Source of the DNA: Knoxdaviesia capensis
Taxonomy: Eukaryota; Ascomycota; Sordariomycetes; Microascales; Gondwanamycetaceae
Assembly: GCA_001510575.1 (NCBI GenBank)
Contig: LNGK01000010.1
Span: 991,825 to 1,055,824, forward strand
Reading direction: 5' to 3'
Length of the DNA stretch: 64,000 bases
Below the pieces are notes generated by a model, which saw only the letters and a list, made by a program, of their open reading frames with translations, made no database searches and was not told the origin of the DNA. The translations under genes and the position numbers were made by a program. Of this stretch, positions 26,553-39,199 are shown in pieces (position 1 is the first letter of the stretch; every line of letters begins with the position of its first letter).

Positions 26553-27768
26553 TATATATAAAACTACTAGTAATACTATTAACTTAATAACCTATAGTAG
26601 AACCTATAAAAGGATAGTTATAAAAGTTTTAAGCTAATATTAGAGTAATATTTTAATACTTTCTTAGAAATAAACTAACGTTATAGTTCTAGAAGGGAAC
26701 TACGTAGAAGCGGAATAAAATAATTAAGAATAAGAAAGTCTTAGAAGGAGATTAAAGATTTTATAGCGCTATCTAGCTAATTAAAGAGGTTACGTTATTT
26801 AAATATAAAAAATAAAAAAAATTAATTCATAAATTCTTAATAAGGACCTATAATAACTAGCGTTATAAAAGTAAAATCTTAGTTCTAATAGATAAATTAA
26901 TAAGTAAGCTCTTATTAAGAACGAGCCTTAGAAAGAGCTATAGCTTAAAACTTAAGTAGAGAACTTAAATTAGTAAAAAGAGACTTAGAAAGATATCTAG
27001 CTAACTTCTCTTAAACATTAGAAATAAAATTAAGAGTAGAGTTAAGTTAGTAACGATAATAAGCCCCTTTAAGAAAGAAATAAAAAGAAGTCTTATTAAG
27101 AACTTTAAAGTCTATAGTTAAATTCTAAAAGAATTAAATATAAACGTATTAGATATAATAATAAAATATAGGGCTAATTCATTAATAATCTATTTTAGAA
27201 AGATAAGTTAAATAAGAAAGAGCCTAGGGAGCGCCCCTATTATAGATATAATATATATCGCTATAAAATTATATATAAATAAAATAAGAAAAATAAGGCT
27301 TATCGCTAAAGCCTATTCCCTAACTAATAAGAGGGCTATAAATAAAATATTAGATATATTTTAGAGGTACTAGAATATAAGGAATAATAGTAGCTATAAT
27401 AAAAATAAAACTATTTAAGATATTTTAAAAGAGATATTAGGAATAAATAAAGTAATATATAAGATAGAAAAGAAAGGGAAAATACTAGATGCTATCCTTA
27501 AAGAAAGAAGGGGGGAAAGTAGATATATTTAAAAAATCTACTATTAGAAGAAAAGCTATTAAGAAAGCTTAGATTATTAAAAAAAGTAAATAAATATTCT
27601 AAAAATAAATAATATAAAAATCTTAACTATTATATTAAGTAATATAAAAGCCTCTTACTATATTCTAAAAAATAAAAATAAAAAACTAAAGGATGAGATA
27701 CTAGTAAAAAAGAAAAGTTACTAAGAGATAGTAACGGGACGTCGCTTCTTAAAAGAAAAGGTAAATTA

Positions 27769-28140
27769 TAATACTATAACTAATAATATAAATAAAAGTA
27801 TCAGGTAAGGGTAAAGAAAGACCTTAAGTAATATAAAGAATAAACTAGAACTTAAGATACTTAGGAGATAGGTTAAGCCCTAAAGCTTTATAGAGGGATT
27901 ATAATAATAACTAAGGAATATCCTAAATCCTAGTTAGTTATACTTATAAGAAAACTATATAAGAGTAGAGTTACTCCTCTAAACTAACTCTTATATAAAG
28001 AGGAGATAAAGAAGGGGGCTAGGAAAATAGAATTATAAATAGAGGAGAAATTTCCTATAAGTTAATAGAACTTAGAAAGAGACTAAGGAAGATCTCCGAT
28101 CTTATAATATACCTACCTACCTTTATAACTAATACTTCTA
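27769..28140 (+). repeat. LTR-like direct repeat, right member (3' LTR of the plus-strand gypsy element)
   Basis: About 372 bp, matching 15625-15988 with a small ACCTACCTACC expansion near its end. It follows a purine-rich tract, as a 3' LTR of a plus-strand element should. The flanking five bases (TTATC) do not match those before the left repeat (ATATA), so the pair is not a clean single insertion. Confidence 0.75.
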
Positions 28141-28847
28141 TTATCTAATAGAGAATCTTTAAGATTAATTTATAATATTAGTATAAAGCTTTATAAGCGT
28201 ACTTTTATTAAAGGTATTATTATTCTTATATATATATATAGTATTAGAAGGATAGCTTTAAAAGCTATTATTTAAGCTATTAAGTACGTAGCTTTTAATA
28301 AACTTATAGAAGTCTTAAATCCCTAGTATTTATTATATTATTAAATTCCTTTATCTTTAAAATACAAGTTGAATTTCTATATTATTATTATAGCTTTCTA
28401 AATTAATATTTAAAGAGTAGTAATAATATTAAAATCTATAGTAGAACCTATAGGGTTATATATAGACTCTAGGGTCTTCTAAGCTTTAAAGGTACTAGAG
28501 ATATTAGAAAGTTAGATAAGGCGTCTATCTTTAATAATTAGTTAAATAAGTAAAAGGGCTATAATAATATTATTATTCTAATTATTAGTCTAATTAATAA
28601 GTACTTTTATATTAGATAATATAGTATTAATAATATTTTCTTTTATAACCTAAAGCTTATAATCACTTAAGCCTTTAAGCTTTAAATTTTAATTATTAGT
28701 AAAAGAAATAGATATTTTAATAAAATATTAATAGAAATTAATAAAATAATAAGAAAAGATTTCTATAATATCTAAGTTCTTCTTATTAAGATCTTAGTTA
28801 TCTTACCCCTTTTTCTATAGTAGCTAAGTAAACCTATCCTTCTACTA
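28141..28847 (-). mobile_element. Copia second family, copy III (gag-region fragment)
   Basis: It parallels about 5,815-6,204 of copy I and then continues, without the copia insertion, into the sequence found at 11,848-12,020. It is thus the filled-in empty site of the complete copia element. It ends near TIR element D. Confidence 0.7.
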
Positions 28848-29796
28848 CCCGTGCCACGTACCTACTAAAGTAGGTGCTCTATACTAAGATAAACTAATTA
28901 CTAAAATAAACTACTCTCTTTATTTTTTTAACTATAGATTTTATTTTAACTATAACTACCTATCTCTTTAACTATTTTAGTTTCTTTCTTATCTTATAAA
29001 TAAGTAGTAAGTCGAGTTTACTTATAGTACGTTATTTCCGCGCTATAAGTACCGTTTTAGTAATAATACGCTTAAAACGTCTATATAGCCGTTCTTCCGT
29101 TACCTTAACTACCTATATTACTTATACCTCCTTATCTTCTTTCTACTATATAATAAGCTCCTATACGTCTTCGATAGTAAACGTACTACCTAACTATAGC
29201 TAAGTATTAGCTTTAGAACGAGCTAAGCGACGTATTTATTTAGAACGCCTCGTCTTATTAAGATATTACCTTAATAGTAATAGCTAACTCTCTATTAGCT
29301 AGTATAGCTAGATATTAAGCTTACTTTCTCTTAATAAGAAATAAGCTAGCTTTACTAATTCTAATCTAAAAACTAGTCTTATCTATATTCTATATCTAAT
29401 AACGCGATTCTATAAATCTAAATAGTATCTTATAAGTAATAGAAATACTCTTTAACGTAAGGAAAGTCTTTACTAACTTACTAATTAATATCTAAGAGAG
29501 CTTACTATATAACTAGATATCTATAACTCTTAATAAAGTAAGCTATTTAGTTCTCTTTAATAAGCTAAAATTTATATAGATAGAAGCGAGTAGTAAATAT
29601 AAGCCTCTTATATAATAGTTCGTTAGGTAGCTATTTAAATAAAGTATTAAATAATATAAAAAGTAAGAAAATAAATATAGAATAGAGAGGTAGGAAGAAG
29701 AAGAAGTTCTATAGTTAAAAATAAGGAGAGTAGTTCATTTTAGTAATTAGTTTATCTTAGTATAGAGCACCCACTTTAGTAGGTGCGTGGCACGGG
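28848..29796 (-). mobile_element. TIR element D (further deleted)
   Basis: 949 bp with TA flanks (28846-28847 and 29797-29798) and the same ends as C. Relative to C it lacks about 220 bp on the side corresponding to the start of the transposase; the join is near 29,600, where AGTAAATATAAGC is followed by CTCTTATATAATAG. It is the copy closest to the genes, ending about 100 bp from the RasGAP stop codon. Confidence 0.85.
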
Positions 29797-29894
29797 TAGT
29801 AGTTATTTCTTATTTTCTAATACGAGAGCTAAAAACCGCTTTTAGAGTATATTATTATTAACTTAATAAAATAAATAGATTAATAGAGATAGGA

Positions 29895-32800
29895 CTAAAT
29901 AATAATAAGCCTAATAATCCGATCTGTTAAGATGATTGCTCTCTCAGTCGGCTCATGGGTTTCGATAAAAGAAGATGATTTCCACAATCCATTGAAGCCA
30001 AGCTCCTTCAATATCTCCATGAGTGCGGTTGTGGAATCAAATTTCGCTCCAAACTTAGGGCTTGATGATAGAATCCGCAGCAAGTGATGGGCCTCCTCTA
30101 AAGTTGCGGAGTTCTGACAGTGCACTAACACTTCGTCCAGCATGGCAGAGATGGGGCCGTATAAGTGGGCGATAACCGATGGTCGTTGAGTTGCAAGGAG
30201 TGTGAGCCATTTGATAGTGCGAGTCTGCATCGCATCTTCCAGGTATTGCAAATCAACTAGCTCGATGGCAGTGTTCAGAAGGAGATCCTTGTCCTTTATA
30301 CCACCGATGTTTCGCTGCCAAGTTTCGGAAGTCAGGCTGTCCAATGGAGGATGGTCGCTCGTGAGAGACCACAAGCAGTCTCTAATCTCCTCAAACTGTT
30401 CTTGACTAGCGCAGCGGGCTAACATCAACGAAATGTAAGGAGAGACCGAAATGTCGATGCTGGATGGATCGGCAATATTTGGCTCATATTTGGGCTTTGC
30501 AAGTTTGAGAAACGAGCAGAGAAGTCGGATGGTTGCAGGGCGGGTGACAGTATCAGTGAGACCACGAGACAAACATGCGCAAACCGCGAAATGGAAGTTA
30601 TCTGCCGTAAAACGGACACCATAGGTTTCATCAAGGAGCACAGCAGCCTCTTCGAGTGAAGACCGCCCTTGCAGGAGAAGAGGCACCAATTTGTCACCGC
30701 TCAAATCGCCGGAGGTATTGATATTTGCCAAGACAGACTCCAAAAAGTTAACGGTAAAGTTGAATAGGAGGGGTGGCACCAAGCGTAAGAGGGACAAAGC
30801 CAACCAAAATAGTTGAAGACCGTATCGGGAAGCAGATGGTAATTTTGCCATCATCTTCGATAGAGATGTCACAATAGAAACAAACATCTCACTGCTCCCA
30901 TCGTCACTGAACCTGGATACACTATGGCGGAGTGCTACGAGGACCTGATACAGCAAATCGTCGTCAACTTCCTCACGGGCAAGACAGCCCATGACCGCGA
31001 AGGCTTTGGGCTGGATTGCGGGATTGTTCTGAAAGGCGGTGCTCGACACTAGACTCATCCACCGGGAGCGCCATGAATTTGACAGATCGACACTGGGAGC
31101 AGCAATAGTGCAGATATCAATCAGAATCGTGGACAGAGCTTCGGTTGTCACAAATGTAACACTGGCCTCCGGGCCAGTAGAGACAGACGTCCCCTCACGT
31201 GGGAGGACAGTTGCATTCGAAAAAAAGTCGTTTCGAGGCTCGTTCAGCGAATCAAGACTACCACGCAGCTTGCTGAGACTGGCATCATCGAGTTTGAAGG
31301 ATGTGCAAGCTGAGTGGAGGGTGTTGATGAGTAGCTTGTGAACAAGAGACCGGATATCGGGAGATCCAGTATTTGCGAGCATTGTCACAATGTGGAAAAT
31401 ATCTGCCAGATATAACTGAGCTTGGAGCCCAGCATCAAAGGAGAGTGACAGGCAAAACCGAAGCAAAACGCAGATCTCTGGCCAGACTGAATTGTCTGGA
31501 AGGTGTCTGGTAGGACGCTGGGAAGACCTATTTATGGCCTTTCGTAAACGGCCAATGAGTCTCCCACGCAAAGTAATGGTACCGAGGGTGGAAACAATAG
31601 ATGCAATGAGGTCCAGAGTTTCGTCTTGCTGGCCAAAGTTCATTGCTGTCTTCATCAATTCGTCAACGAATATGTCCAGGAGCACTTCGTCATTGGCGAG
31701 GATGGGCCAGACAGAATGCTGCAGAGGATACAAAAGAGCACCACCGGAAAGAGCAATGTCGACCAATTTCCTGAATAGCACAGCGACCTTTTCTCTGCCC
31801 TTTTCGCTGTCGTGCTCATTGGCAAGTGTCGTGTGCCGGAGGCCGGGAATCCACGGGGCCATGTATGCTAAGCTCAGGGCCTTCTGTTCGTCAGGGAAGC
31901 TATCCCACCCAACAAAAAATTCCGTCAGGAAATCGTGAGTGAGCTGTGGTTCAGTGCGGGCAAGTCTCTTGCTGATATGGATCACAAAAGAAGACGGGTC
32001 CATTGGGATGGAGATTTCTGGACAAAGCACTCTGGTGTTAGCAGCGGCCTCGAGTTTTCTTGCTGGAGAATTGGGAGGGCTAGATACCGACCTTTGGCAC
32101 ACATGATGCTTGATGCGACTTCGAACTTGAAGGCTCGACACAATGCCCCGAGAAGATTATACGAAGCTAGTCGTAAGACATGATCCGAGCTAGATAAGTT
32201 TGTAAGGGCGAGATTAAGCAAAGTTCCAGGAACATCTTGAGGATGTATGAGTCTCTCAAAAGCTTTATGCGTTCTCACATCCTTTGCGTTCTTTGCCTTC
32301 GCACCTCGTATCGTTTGCAGAATATCGGCCTTCTTGGGACTTGTGAAGTACATCACAACCTTCCCGCTATCGGCACGCAGCCCGAAGGCCGAGTCTCCTT
32401 CCGTTTGGATAGAGGTTGCGGCTTCGTCAACATCTCCAAGGCGGAAGATGTCGTTGACAGTTGTTGAAAGACGGGATCCTGGAAGAGCTTCTTGTTTCTT
32501 GGTTGTGGTGATTTGAACGAATTGACTGCCAACCTTGATCATGACCTCGATCTTTCCCTTTGTTTTCGATAGTTTTGTAATCGGCTGGAACACATATCTG
32601 GTATCGGTAACAACGCTGATAGTATCCTTTGGCAAGTGAACGTGACTGAGGTGGAAGTGTGTCTGCAAGTCTTGGAGACTGCCGATCAGATGGTAGTCAA
32701 CATTCTTGACGTTGAACACACTCGTTTCTTTTTTCGAGGACAGTCGTAATAACCGCCGAAAACATTTCCTAAACAAGAGTTAGACAGTGACTGAGAACTA

Positions 32801-35800
32801 TAAGAAGTATGTGCGATTGTGGTAAGGCTTACCGGAATGCGCTGTTCATATTATAGACGTAGATTCGGGAAAGGTTGCGGGACAGTTCCGCTGGAGCTAG
32901 ACACTCTAGTTTCTCAAACAGGTCCTCTTGGGCATCAGGTTGGCCATTATAGCATGTTGCATCAACTAGGAGACCAAACGGCCGATGCCATAACCTGCTC
33001 GCAATCTACGCCAAATATTGTGTTTAGTTATTCCATGCTGGACGGCGTAAAAAACAAGGGGGGAGGGGTGGTTTAGATACCTTAAGATAGCAGTAGATTA
33101 TAGTATCGTAGTCCATATTCTCGACATCAATATGGCGAAGAATGATGCAGATGATTGATATGCCATCCTATGCCTCTCGTTAGGAAAGGGAGTTCGATAT
33201 GCGTGCATCTGCGTTTCCTTTGAGGGAAATGAGGAGAGAGAGAGACCAACCTTGCTTTCACCACCGTCGTATACAGCCCTGGACGTCAGGAAGGACTCAG
33301 AACTGCGAAAGGCATTGCGCAGCATGAAACTTTGAAACCGAGAATACGCTGGTGGACTATTGGACGAGATCAATGGCCGGTTCCATGTAACGGCAAGTGG
33401 TGGTGGCCCAAGATTGGTGATTAAGCCTCCCAACGGTTCTAGGACAGGAGGTTTAGCATTCGGCATATCAACTAGAGACCTTGCCTGGTCTCTCCGCTCT
33501 TGGGACGCCAGTCGTTGTCGGACATGATCCCAGTGATCATAGAGAAACCTGTGAAGTGCAACACAAGACCCGAAATCGAACGATTCCGTTTCCATTTGGG
33601 GAGGGTGATCAGGAGGAGCGGCCTAGATTAATAGTTAGCAGAGGCATAAAAGCTTCAGTTGGTCGCCTAGTCAGCTTTGGGGATCTTACAGATATTTCTC
33701 TAAGAAACGTTGTCACTTGGTAGATGTTCTGGGTTAGGAAATCATTCAATGGGAACATGTACGGCTCTTTGGCTCCAAAAAGCACGTTGTTCGCCAGATT
33801 TTGAACAATCTTCGCGATCAAGAGAAGACCTCGGCGCATCTCCTTAGACGGTGCAGGAGACACTAAGCCTTCAACTTCCGGAGCCACGATGGCCGGGCAA
33901 AAGAAACGGAGGAATACGAACGCTCCTACGGCTGTGTACTTTGCCTCGGGAAATCGTGTTTGGACAGAAGACGAGATGATGTTACAAATCCTTCGGAATT
34001 CGATCGGCATGCTCGTCGAGGAAGCGCAAATGGCCTCGATGAATACTTTTGCAACAACTCGCAGATGAAGGGCGTTACTCTCAAGTTCATCAGGGGAGTT
34101 CACTCGCGCAGGATCCAGTTCCAAATCCAGATTTTCCTCAGTGAGCATAAGCCGCTCAAGAACCTTCTTAAGGGTGGACTTCAAATAGCTCGAGCCTTTC
34201 CAGCGGGAATAGATTGAAAGGATCTTTGTAGCAACACAGTTGCGACGTAGGAGTTCAGCTTCGTTTTCGGTGTCTTCAATCTCTTGCTTGATGAGAGCTT
34301 CGATAAGATTGAATGTAAGGCCTCTGGGCTCGAAGATTGTTAAGAGAGACACAGTAAGCTCATCTACCTCGCTAGTGGGACATATCGCACTCAAAGCTAG
34401 GACCAATGAATTATCTCTAGTCAATAATTCGAGGAGCTCATCGTACTTCTCACTAACTGCCGCATCTGTGAGGTTGCTAAATTCGGTACCCTGGAGCAGA
34501 ATGTTATATAGCACCTTGATGAAGGCGGCGCGAATGTCGGTGTTCTCATGATATCCAATATTGAGGGAATGCTTCAGCCCCACGTCGATATTGGCACTGA
34601 GAAGATTTGAAAGGATGACGATGGCTAGATCTGAAATTGACGGAGCATCATCCCGCGCTGAGACTGGGTCGCCTCTGCGTGTTTCGGACTGGTCATAGTT
34701 TAGCAACGAGAGGAACCTGTTGAAATAGGTATGGAACATCTGAGACTTCAGTTCACTTATTCCAGCATCAGTATTTTGGCCATCGCTGGGCTGAAGTGGA
34801 AGACGGAATGTCAGCTCCGAAAGACACTTTAAGCATGCCCGGTCAAGATCTTTTTGAACTCGAGAGACTTCGTCATGGTGAGACGGAACACCATTGCCGT
34901 CCGGATGAGGCGTTCGGGGCCTAGCAATCCATCCAAACACATTTTCCAATAGCTGGTTGCGGATTCGAACATCATCTCTAAGATTTAGATGTTCCTTTCT
35001 CTGTGTTACGGCTTCACAGAGCTGACAGACTTTAATCTTGACTCGTAATGCGTTGATGGATTCCGGCACTGTCTCAAGAAAGCGGGCAAAGTTCAATGTC
35101 AATCCACCGAGGTGTATTGACGAGGCCGCGAGAAGATCTGTAGGAGTATCGAGTCTCTCTACAAGTGACCTGATCAGGGAGGCGGACTGTTCGGCAAAGA
35201 TGATCTCGGCGTCCTGGCTCCTGTCCGGACCCCTATCACCAGGGGACAAGGCTAACGCTCCAGTAAAAAGAACGTCCAGCTGAACATCGAGACACTTGAA
35301 GAGAGGCTGGAAAAGCGCCGGTGAAATTTCAGATGATAGGACTTCTCGAATCGCTTCTCGGACTCGGACGCTTCCACATGCTAGGAGCTGGACACTGATT
35401 CGAAGAAATCGGATGAGAAGGGGTTCTTCATGGATGTCAGACGTGAGACGATCAATCCAGCGAAGCCCACTGACTGCGGGCTCTTCCATGTTTGCCGCTT
35501 GGGCTGCTGTGCATATTCCACCGAGAGATGCCAGGAAACCCGAATAGTTTCGCCATTCGGCTAGAGTTCTGTCACTTATGACTTCAACTCCAGTAGAGGA
35601 AGACACATCTTTTGATAAGTGTATCCAGCGGTCAAAGACAATCTCCCACGCAGATAGAATACCCGAAGTGGGGAATTGGAAGCGTCGAAGGAGGCCTCGA
35701 ATGCGTTTTTGAAACGCGACCAATCCAGTGAATCGAAAACTCCGAGAAGCCATCTCATCGTATACGTCCCGATTTCTCAACAGTGCCAATCTAGGCCGCT

Positions 35801-38179
35801 GAGTAGTGCTTGAGACGTCATCCATAGCCGAACATCCTTCGAGAAAAACATTGATGCCCGAGGTCACGATCCGGCAAACTTCAATATCTGCCGAGCAGAG
35901 CCCAACTAACAAAGTGGTTTCTAGTTTGGCCCCTGTCGACGAGAAGTCCGCGATTTCGGGAGAAATCTCACCCAGCTCCTATAGAAGATCAAGAAAAAAG
36001 TCAGTAACCATGAAATTTTGCATTGCTAGTGAAGCAAAAAACGTACTGGAACGGACATGACGAGAAGTCGACGCGCTGCAAGGTACTCTTCAGCTATACG
36101 TATGCTAGAAACACTTCCATCTTGTGTGAATTTGTCACAGAGATCAGACAACACACCCGAGCTATACGATAAGAGTAACTCAAGCCAACGGTTAGCCGGT
36201 AGTGAAAGAGAGGGAAGGATAGTATTCGGATAACTGCCGCACCTTTTTGTCCAGAAATCAATTCTCACCTCATCGCCGAGGGTGTTCCCAAGAGATTTCA
36301 AAGCTGTCAGAGTGGCCGGATCTGCGAAGAGCCTCTTCATCACACTGCTCGCAAGATACCGAATGCTCTCATCCGGAGAAGCCACGCAAAACAGCAAAGA
36401 TGCGAAAACGCCATTACTGAGAAGCGTTTCTGAACCCGCGATAGCTGGATCTAGGAAGAATCTGGGAGAAATGTCTAAAAATTGCAAAACACCACAAATG
36501 AGCTGGCGGAGGTCGTCGTCGATGTCGAAATGATGCTCTTTCCCCCCAACTGAATCGGCGAATTCCTCCATCGTAGCTTGAATGAATGGGGCTACTGAAG
36601 AGCAGAGAGGCCGGTAAGCTTTTGGGTCTCCCATCTTAGCAAAGAAGCAGCATCCCTGGATGACGGCAATTTTAAACGTGAGAGGAGATGATGCTGTCAG
36701 ACAAGAGTCTACTAGAGACTCAACGGAACTGTCCATGCTCAGCTGGGCCAAGCTCACAAATGCAGCAGTCATCATGTCCTGGTCCAAACCTATCGCATCA
36801 GAGCTAACCGGGGCGGTTTGCCGGAAAACAGCATCTCGCACGTCATCTTGCACATCGAGGGCATATCCGGCAAAGGCTGCATCGCTGTCCAGGTCAAAAT
36901 GGCGAGCCGCTCTCAACAGCAACACTAGGCAGTAGCAGGCATGTGGATTCCGATTTCGGATGATCTTTCGCACTCCGTCTAAGAATGCCACACGTTTCGA
37001 CATTCCGTTGCTTTTGGCTTCCCGTAAATTGCTAGCAACTTCAAAGACCTCTGGAAGCAGAAGCAGGAGCGCCGCTTGTAAGGGAAAAAAGGTCGCGCGG
37101 CGACGGCCGTTGTCGAGACCAACGGCCTGGGCCATGTCAAACAACGTGTCCGCACCACCGTCTAGCCTTCTCCGGCGTCCGTGAAGCTGTACAAAATCGT
37201 CGGGGTAGCGATCCACCCAGCGCATTATTAACAGGGGAAGGATCACCGCGATGGTGTTTTGGAGAGGTTTTCCGTAGTGGAGGAAGCCGGAGCAGATCTC
37301 CGAGAGGATTAATCCAAGCTTCTGTCCATCGACCCAAAAGAAGGAAACCAGTCTCAGTGACACCAGCGCCGACCTCTCGTCTTCTGTCAGAGGGCTAGGC
37401 TGTGCGGAGGCTTGTTGTGGGGTTACCGAGATACGCAACGAGTACAAAGAATTGCGGACATAGTCAAACGAGGTTTGCCAATTCGAGGCAGAGATGAACT
37501 CAATTATAGTTCTTATATCGGCGACTAGCTTCACCATGTGAATTGCTAGGAAGCCTTCGGTAGAAGCGGAATCTTCGGCTAGTGTGGATGAGGGTGACGG
37601 AATATGATATCCTTCGCTGCCTTGTTGCGACCTGGGATCCTCCAGGAGCGTATGCGCAGGAAGAACGAAAGTTTCTGGAATAGGGCTAAGCATACGGTTG
37701 AGCACTTCGAAAATCCGACTCACAAGAGCATCGTTGAGAGGCTCCAGGACCACAGCAGGCTGTCGTCCCCGGACCCTGGCGGCATCTTCTTTTGGGGAGA
37801 GACTGCCCCAGTAGGCCAAGCAGCAATCTGCGGCAAGGGAGATAACAAACAATTCAGAGAGAATGACATGTCGCGGATGGCTGTTTATCGACGGATAGGG
37901 TCGCGAGAGGTCTTGTAACAGGAGAAGAGACGAATCGAGGACATGAAGAATGCTGGAAGAGCTGATCGCGATAAGCGTGGATCGCGATATAGATACAGTC
38001 TCGTCGCTGAGGAGGTCTTGTGATGTAGACCCAGTTCGATGAGGGAGCTACAAACTACCGTTAGTATGCAGAACATGCAAAAAGCATCTCGAGGACTATG
38101 GTGCTTAGAATCACAATACCCTAGTAGCTAGTCGGTCAAACAAGGAGTTGACCAAGCCAGCGTCTCCCTGTGAAGCCAT
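29895..38179 (-). CDS. Neurofibromin/Ira-type Ras GTPase-activating protein
   Basis: Accelerates GTP hydrolysis by Ras, turning off Ras/cAMP signalling at membranes. Eight exons on the minus strand: 38120-38179, 36047-38047, 33690-35978, 33251-33622, 33081-33167, 32833-33005, 32092-32768, 29895-32017. They join in frame to about 2,593 residues, with introns of 64-83 bp. The start ATG opens MASQGDAGLVN. The RasGAP domain is at about residues 1,235-1,450, with an arginine-finger block (LLRRNCVATKI) and the FLRFFCPAIV motif. A Sec14/CRAL-TRIO-like block (RPFGLLVDATCYNG) follows at about 1,590-1,720, then a PH-like region. The tail carries GFNGLW, which aligns near the C-terminus of human neurofibromin. 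The last codons (ending IIRLIII) run into AT-rich DNA, so the natural C-terminus may be slightly altered. No frameshift is seen. Confidence 0.93.
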
Positions 38180-39199
38180 GGTGATGCAATGGGAACTTGG
38201 CCAATTATTAGGGTGTAGAGAAGAGTTCTGGTTTCACAATCATGGCAGCAGCAGTGAGGTTTGACAGTATGGTGGTGAAGAGTCGGCGAAACAGTTAGAA
38301 GAGAAAGTCAAGTGTGTGGTTCCTTTTTATATGGTAGAAAGGTTCTATGCCTATGAAGCCAAACACTGATAAGAACAGGAAGTAGTGCGGCTAGTAAGTG
38401 AGAGAGAGGGAGGGAAGGCCTGTCGCCGAATTGGCAGGAAGAAATAGAGTCAAGTTGAACGGCGTGAGGAGTGAGGAATTGAGAAGCAGAAACAAGATTA
38501 ACACAAGGAATTCGTGCAATTGTCGGCGCATGCTTTGTGGGAGGGTTAAGTGTGCGGGTGTGCGATACTGAGATGAAAAAACCCCCAATTAATCGAGAAG
38601 GCGAAATGTCAAGTTAGGGTGAGCGAAAGCCTATGGTGTGAGGGGTCTCCATATCATGCAGCTATGCAGGGGTTGATTCTGGCACCTAGCTTTCAGATGG
38701 CCGAAAATATTCCGTCAACACCAAACTTTAACACAAAGCTGCTTTAGCTGAAGAAACGAAGCTTTCAAAACGTGCATGGCCTCCACATTTGCTTATCGCC
38801 GGCCCAGGACTGGACCAAGCTGATAAAGTTATCAATGGCCAGCAGAGTGTGCTGGACTCTAAGATGATCCTCATTTACACTTGACACTCCACATCACAAT
38901 CATCATTGCATAATTAGCTTTTTCAATGGTGGCATTTTCTCTTGAAATTGGCATTTTCTGCGCTGATTGCATATCACGACTCTCTCATTATGTTTTTCCC
39001 TTTGCTAATGCGCGTATTTCCAAGTTCAAACAACCCATTCAGCCTATCCCGAAATCGAAAAGAAAAAAGTTCAGGTGCAGTGTTTTTTGTGTTTACATGT
39101 CAACATCGTCCAAGAAGTGATGTACATATTAGTGTAAGAGTATGAAGCGGTCTTACAAATGACGGGGTTCTATCATAAGTAGAACCAGATCACTTGATC
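38180..39199. other. Intergenic: RasGAP promoter side and Rat1 3' flank
   Basis: About 1 kb between the RasGAP start and the Rat1 stop, both on the minus strand. It must hold the RasGAP promoter and 5' UTR and the Rat1 3' UTR. Short open frames here have no coding character. I see no RNA gene or repeat. Confidence 0.6.

Larger units (their letters stand above)
19400..27768 (+). mobile_element. RIP-ed Ty3/gypsy element (plus strand), with TIR elements B and C nested in it
   Basis: Plus-strand relics appear in gypsy order. A gag zinc knuckle with Cys changed to Tyr is at about 20,828-20,875 (pattern RYNYYKKSRY then a stop). The RT core is at about 21,720-22,120, with INYKSLNKI, FSKLDLRN, YLKYLVRPFRFTRAP and LDNILIF (YLDDILIF with Asp changed to Asn). 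An integrase H2C2-region stretch with KTIKLVIRKFY is at about 24,200-24,260. TIR element B (22,742-23,912) separates RT from integrase, and TIR element C (25,382-26,552) sits further 3'. An A/G-rich tract at about 27,750-27,760 touches the right LTR like a polypurine tract. The left limit is uncertain. Inactive. Confidence 0.78.
1..29900. repeat. AT-rich, RIP-mutated nested transposon block
   Basis: The block is very AT-rich, and CpA and its complement TpG are almost missing while TpA is everywhere. CpG-containing words survive, especially at 6.5-11.5 kb. This is the signature of RIP acting on CpA. All frames are full of stops, and the few short open frames (for example 4166-4486 and 24303-24509) are low-complexity relics. 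Recognisable reverse transcriptase, integrase, RNase H, zinc-knuckle and DDE transposase remnants, LTRs and TIRs show it is built of nested LTR retrotransposons and TIR elements. The composition changes sharply between about 29,890 and 29,930. Such blocks are usually heterochromatic (pericentromeric or subtelomeric) in fungi; which applies here cannot be told. Confidence 0.93.

Noticed and set aside
1..29900. CRISPR array or prokaryotic-type defence island
   Set aside because: Repeats are LTRs, TIRs and tandem units of transposons in a eukaryotic genome; no regular spacer structure.
31492..31938. Plus-strand 148-codon frame opposite the RasGAP gene
   Set aside because: Exactly antisense to conserved neurofibromin exon 8; a shadow frame.
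29895..38179. RasGAP gene as a RIP-inactivated pseudogene
   Set aside because: All eight exons join in frame, motifs are intact and normal codons and CpA are kept throughout; only the last few codons are affected.
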